A stretch of DNA of 64,000 nucleotides from Medicago truncatula (taxonomy: Eukaryota > Streptophyta > Magnoliopsida > Fabales > Fabaceae), in contig NC_053045.1 of NCBI RefSeq assembly GCF_003473485.1, positions 35,190,494 to 35,254,493 of the forward strand, written 5' to 3'. Shown in pieces: positions 60,481 to 64,000 of this stretch. Below the pieces are notes generated by a model. That model did no database searches. It worked only from the letters and a program-made list of their open reading frames with translations, and was not told where the DNA came from. Both the position numbers and the translations under genes were made by a program. The stretch's first letter is position 1. Every line of letters starts with the position of its first letter.

Positions 60481-63400
60481 CGAATTCAATGATCACCTAC
60501 CGATTCTGCACCAAGCCCAAAGAATATATTTGGGTGTAACTAAATAAGAATAAAATTGAGTAAATTAAAAAATATGGGGAGCTGTATGCGAGAAATCCCA
60601 CATGAAACTTCTCTTTATAAAAGGCCTACTAGTCTTTATTCTGAGTTTTGCTTTTTCTTCATCCCCTTGACACTTTTGCATGTGCTGCACCAAAGGCGTT
60701 AGTTATGGAATTCTGAACTAGCTTTTTTTTACGTCAGACTTCATAACAAGCTTGGAAATTAATTTACTTTCGTTAGTTAGTAAACTTCATGGGAATATCC
60801 AAAATGTCATTGTTTGATCATGGGAATAAGTAAACATCAAAGAAACATATGTTTTTTGCTTTCACTCTAAGCAAATACACGTACATTAACAAGTGACTAT
60901 ATATATGAAGTTACAATTTAAAATGGATTAGCCTATGCACATGTTTGTGTGTATGAACACACGAGGTGGATCGTTGGAGTTGGTGATGTAATCTTCGCGT
61001 CTATTGACTGGATTCTACTTCTATGGTTGTATGCTCATTTTTTAAGCGAAGAGGGTGTATCTGTAGAGATACTTGGATGTCAATGTATGAAAGGGTCTAG
61101 TCGATATAGTTAGTAAGTGAGTGGAATGACGAGTAATCATACCTTGGTAGTGAACATCCTATTCATAGAATTACTTGATTTTAATACGTTCCATGCAGTT
61201 GTTTTCTTTACTAAGCTATCATTGCGATTGTATCAATATAAATGTTATCCTTCAGCGTAACTAAATAACTAGATATGTGGGAGTTTAGGGTTGATACAAA
61301 GTATATGTAATTATACTAAATAATTTTTTTTAATGAAACTCACAAATTTTTGTCCTCTTCTACACAGTCTATCGCGGCAAAACGCATGCATAAAACTCAG
61401 AAATGAATATGAATAACATTCAATTTTGATGTTAAATGAACTCAACCTAAGTGGTAAGGAGAATTTTTTGATCTTGCATAAATCATTATCTATCACTTCA
61501 GTTTGCAAGTTCTTTAGTCCTTCAAACCTATGAAGGAGAAAATCCAAAATGCAATAAGCCATTAGGCCAGTGCAACAATCAATAGAAATATTGTCTTTGA
61601 CTCATCATCCCCACAATTATACGATCCTTTGTAGTTTCGTTTTTCTCTTTTTGTCACCACTTTATGGTGCGTATAACACATGCTCCGGACTTTGGTCCGT
61701 TATCCATTATGCCATTGCCAGCTATTGGGGAAGAGTTTTTCAACCCTACAAACAATTAGCCTATTAGTATTAGGTTGATTGCACCTTGATGACTCATGTA
61801 AGAATGTCAATAATTAGAGATAACTTAAGTTATTTAAAGATTAATTAACATTGTCATGTCAAATGTTATTGTGGTTTCTCTGTCACATCACAGTTTAATG
61901 TAACCAAAAAAGAGTTTGCCTGTCATAGTAGGGTGAAAACGTGAGCTTGATTTGCGGTGGGATATTTTTTTTTACTACATTTGCGCCGAAACATATGGTG
62001 CTAAGATAAAAGATATATGGACGTGAAAATTTAAATATTAAACTTAGGTGATATTTGTTTTAACTTCGATGTTATAGAATTATACCGAAGTACTCATGAA
62101 TATAATGAATGTTCTTGGAATTTTGTTGGAGGGATAATGTTTTAGGAATGTTATTATCAAGAATACCATAAATGTATCAATAATGAATAAATAGTAAGAT
62201 AGATATTTCGAACCTCTTAAACAAGTGGGAGAGGATTAGGCTTATTCTAAAAAAAAAGTGGGAGAGGATTCAATCTCTAATTTTATTATTATGGATGCTA
62301 TTGTCAACAGAATTTTTTTTTATTAAGGATGAGTCACTTATTTTAGATTTTTTATTTTTTAGGGACTTATTTTAGATCTTGCATGTTATGAATATTTAGT
62401 GAAGTATGTGTTTATTTATTGTTATTGTGTATTATTGTTTTGATGATTTGCTATATGTGGTTGATGATTTACAAAGTAACAAGGCAAAGCAAAAAGAGAA
62501 TAAAAAATAAAGTAGAAATTAAGTTTTAAATTTATCTATTAGGATGAGAGGCGGGTAGTCTTAAATATGATCTCCCTCTTTGATCATAAAACTCGAACAC
62601 ATACTTTTGTTTTCTAAGAACATACACATTGATTATATTAGTGAACTCTTCGAAAAAGAAGGAAGGAATTGAGACTATTAAAGATGCAAAGAAGAAACTA
62701 TAACCAACTAACTGTCTAGAAACTTCGTTCATCTTCGTCTCATGTCAAATATTTCTGATTGAAAATATACTTCATACTTTTACAATCAATGAACACTTAA
62801 TATCTTGCATGGTCTAAATACACAACTACTACACATAATTAGTTGTGATGAGCTAATAATGTAAATTATTTACATTGACACTATATGAAAATTCATATTT
62901 TTTCTTTTCTATAATCAAAGTTGCAAATACCATTTGAAATTCATACATACCGATTTAAGTCAAAGTATCCAAATTTAAAATATCAATATTGTGAATTGAA
63001 TTAGGTCAACAAACATTAATGAATATGATATTAAATAACACATATTATATTAAATTCATTAAAATAACACAGTTGGTTTTAAAGTCACCGATGAAATAGT
63101 AGAAAAAATAAATAAATAAAAATTGGAAGTTGTACCACATTCTTAACTGCAGTGACCGTTACACACACAAAACCCCAAACACAAACGTGCTTCCATGCTC
63201 ACTCACTCACTCCATCTATAAACTTCAATTTCAACTTTCAATCTGTATTGTATTGTATGGACGGTTTCAAATAACCAGTATGATTCATTAACGCTAGTGG
63301 GTAGAAGTTAGTTCTGTCCCCATTTCCTCACGCGCTTAACCCGCGTTTGTATCACACTCGCTTACACCTCCACACAGCACCTTCCATCTGTTTACACCGT

Positions 63401-64000
63401 CACGTGATCGCTACACCTTTTTCTTCGATAATCCAAAACAAAGTCACCAAAAGCAAGGTCATATTCGTCTTTTTACTTATTATTGTTATTTTTTAATTTT
63501 TCCCCCACCTGGCTATGGCTAAAACAAAAGTCAAATTAAAAATTAAAATAATATATACAAAAACTGAAACATCGTAGAATTTTGACACTATCAGATTCAT
63601 ATCAATTCCAAAAAATGATCGTGTAAAGCACAAAAAAAAACTCTCGTCTCACTCACATTGCGTGTTGAATTTGGTAGGTTACTTCTTATTTTCTTTTTTC
63701 TTTTCAGATCGTGGCTCGTGAATTGTTTCATATTTTTCAACTGTTTTATTAATTTATTTATTACTAGTAAGTAGTATTTTTCTCATGATGTATCTGTCTT
63801 TTTCTTTTATTATTCTTCTTTATGATCTCGGTGTGTCGGTAACGATTTAATTCTATATATCTTTTTCGGTTAATAAATTCCAAGTTTTAATGCTATTAGA
63901 TTTTACTTCCTCAGTTTCAAATCATTCAGTTCAGTTTTGAGCTTTGATTTGAAACACTTGCAATGTCTCAGACACCAGACACGACACTGACACACAAACA
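60481..64000. other. intergenic to right edge
   Basis: No gene is supported. The last 900 bases become richer in C/T with 'ctcactcactcactcc' (63200) and 'cacgtgatcg' (63402). They may be the promoter and leader of a gene starting beyond 64000, with a possible leader-intron donor at 'gttgaatttg|gtaggtt' (63674). Confidence 0.35.

Overview
The window is nuclear DNA of a flowering plant, and the evidence points to a legume of the inverted-repeat-lacking clade, most probably Medicago (inference). It is AT-rich, genes have GT-AG introns, and it contains a six-cysteine nodule-specific (NCR) peptide gene, a class known mainly from Medicago and its relatives. It also holds a degraded copy of a MITE that I recognise as widespread in legumes. 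About a fifth of the window is genic. The rest is intergenic sequence crowded with small transposons.

Layout from left to right. Positions 1-5.6 kb hold repeats and a Mutator-like protein fragment. A GATA zinc-finger factor lies at 5.7-6.9 kb. Positions 7-18.9 kb are a transposon-rich gap with a LINE-type RNase H insertion (9.6-10.2 kb), a Mutator-type MITE (12.0-12.4 kb), two Helitron 3' ends (13.89 and 17.31 kb) and a dead RPA70-like gene. A 3 kb inverted repeat (18.9-22.0 kb) carries two convergent copies of an unrecognised small gene. A CpG-rich tandem repeat follows.

Ferulate 5-hydroxylase (CYP84A) lies at 24.2-27.9 kb on +. An RNA polymerase I factor of the TAF1B type lies at 28.7-33.0 kb on -, with an antisense dCMP deaminase retrocopy in its first coding intron. 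A plastid fructose-bisphosphate aldolase gene is at 36.9-39.6 kb on +. An MCTP/FTIP-type multiple-C2 membrane protein gene at 40.3-42.6 kb on - carries a frameshift near its end. A second aldolase copy (48.8-56.4 kb) is a pseudogene with a nonsense codon, a 2-base deletion and a 5.0 kb Ty1/copia element in intron 4. A hAT-type element and the NCR gene follow at 58.1-58.9 kb, and the last 5 kb is largely empty.

The genes do not form a pathway: F5H serves syringyl lignin and sinapate synthesis, aldolase the Calvin cycle, TAF1B rRNA transcription, and the NCR peptide nodule symbiosis. The most informative feature is the mobile-element record. Several insertions can be placed relative to the aldolase duplication because one paralogue lacks them. 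The 3 kb inverted repeat is the best candidate for an unusual system, since read-through transcription would give a long hairpin RNA.
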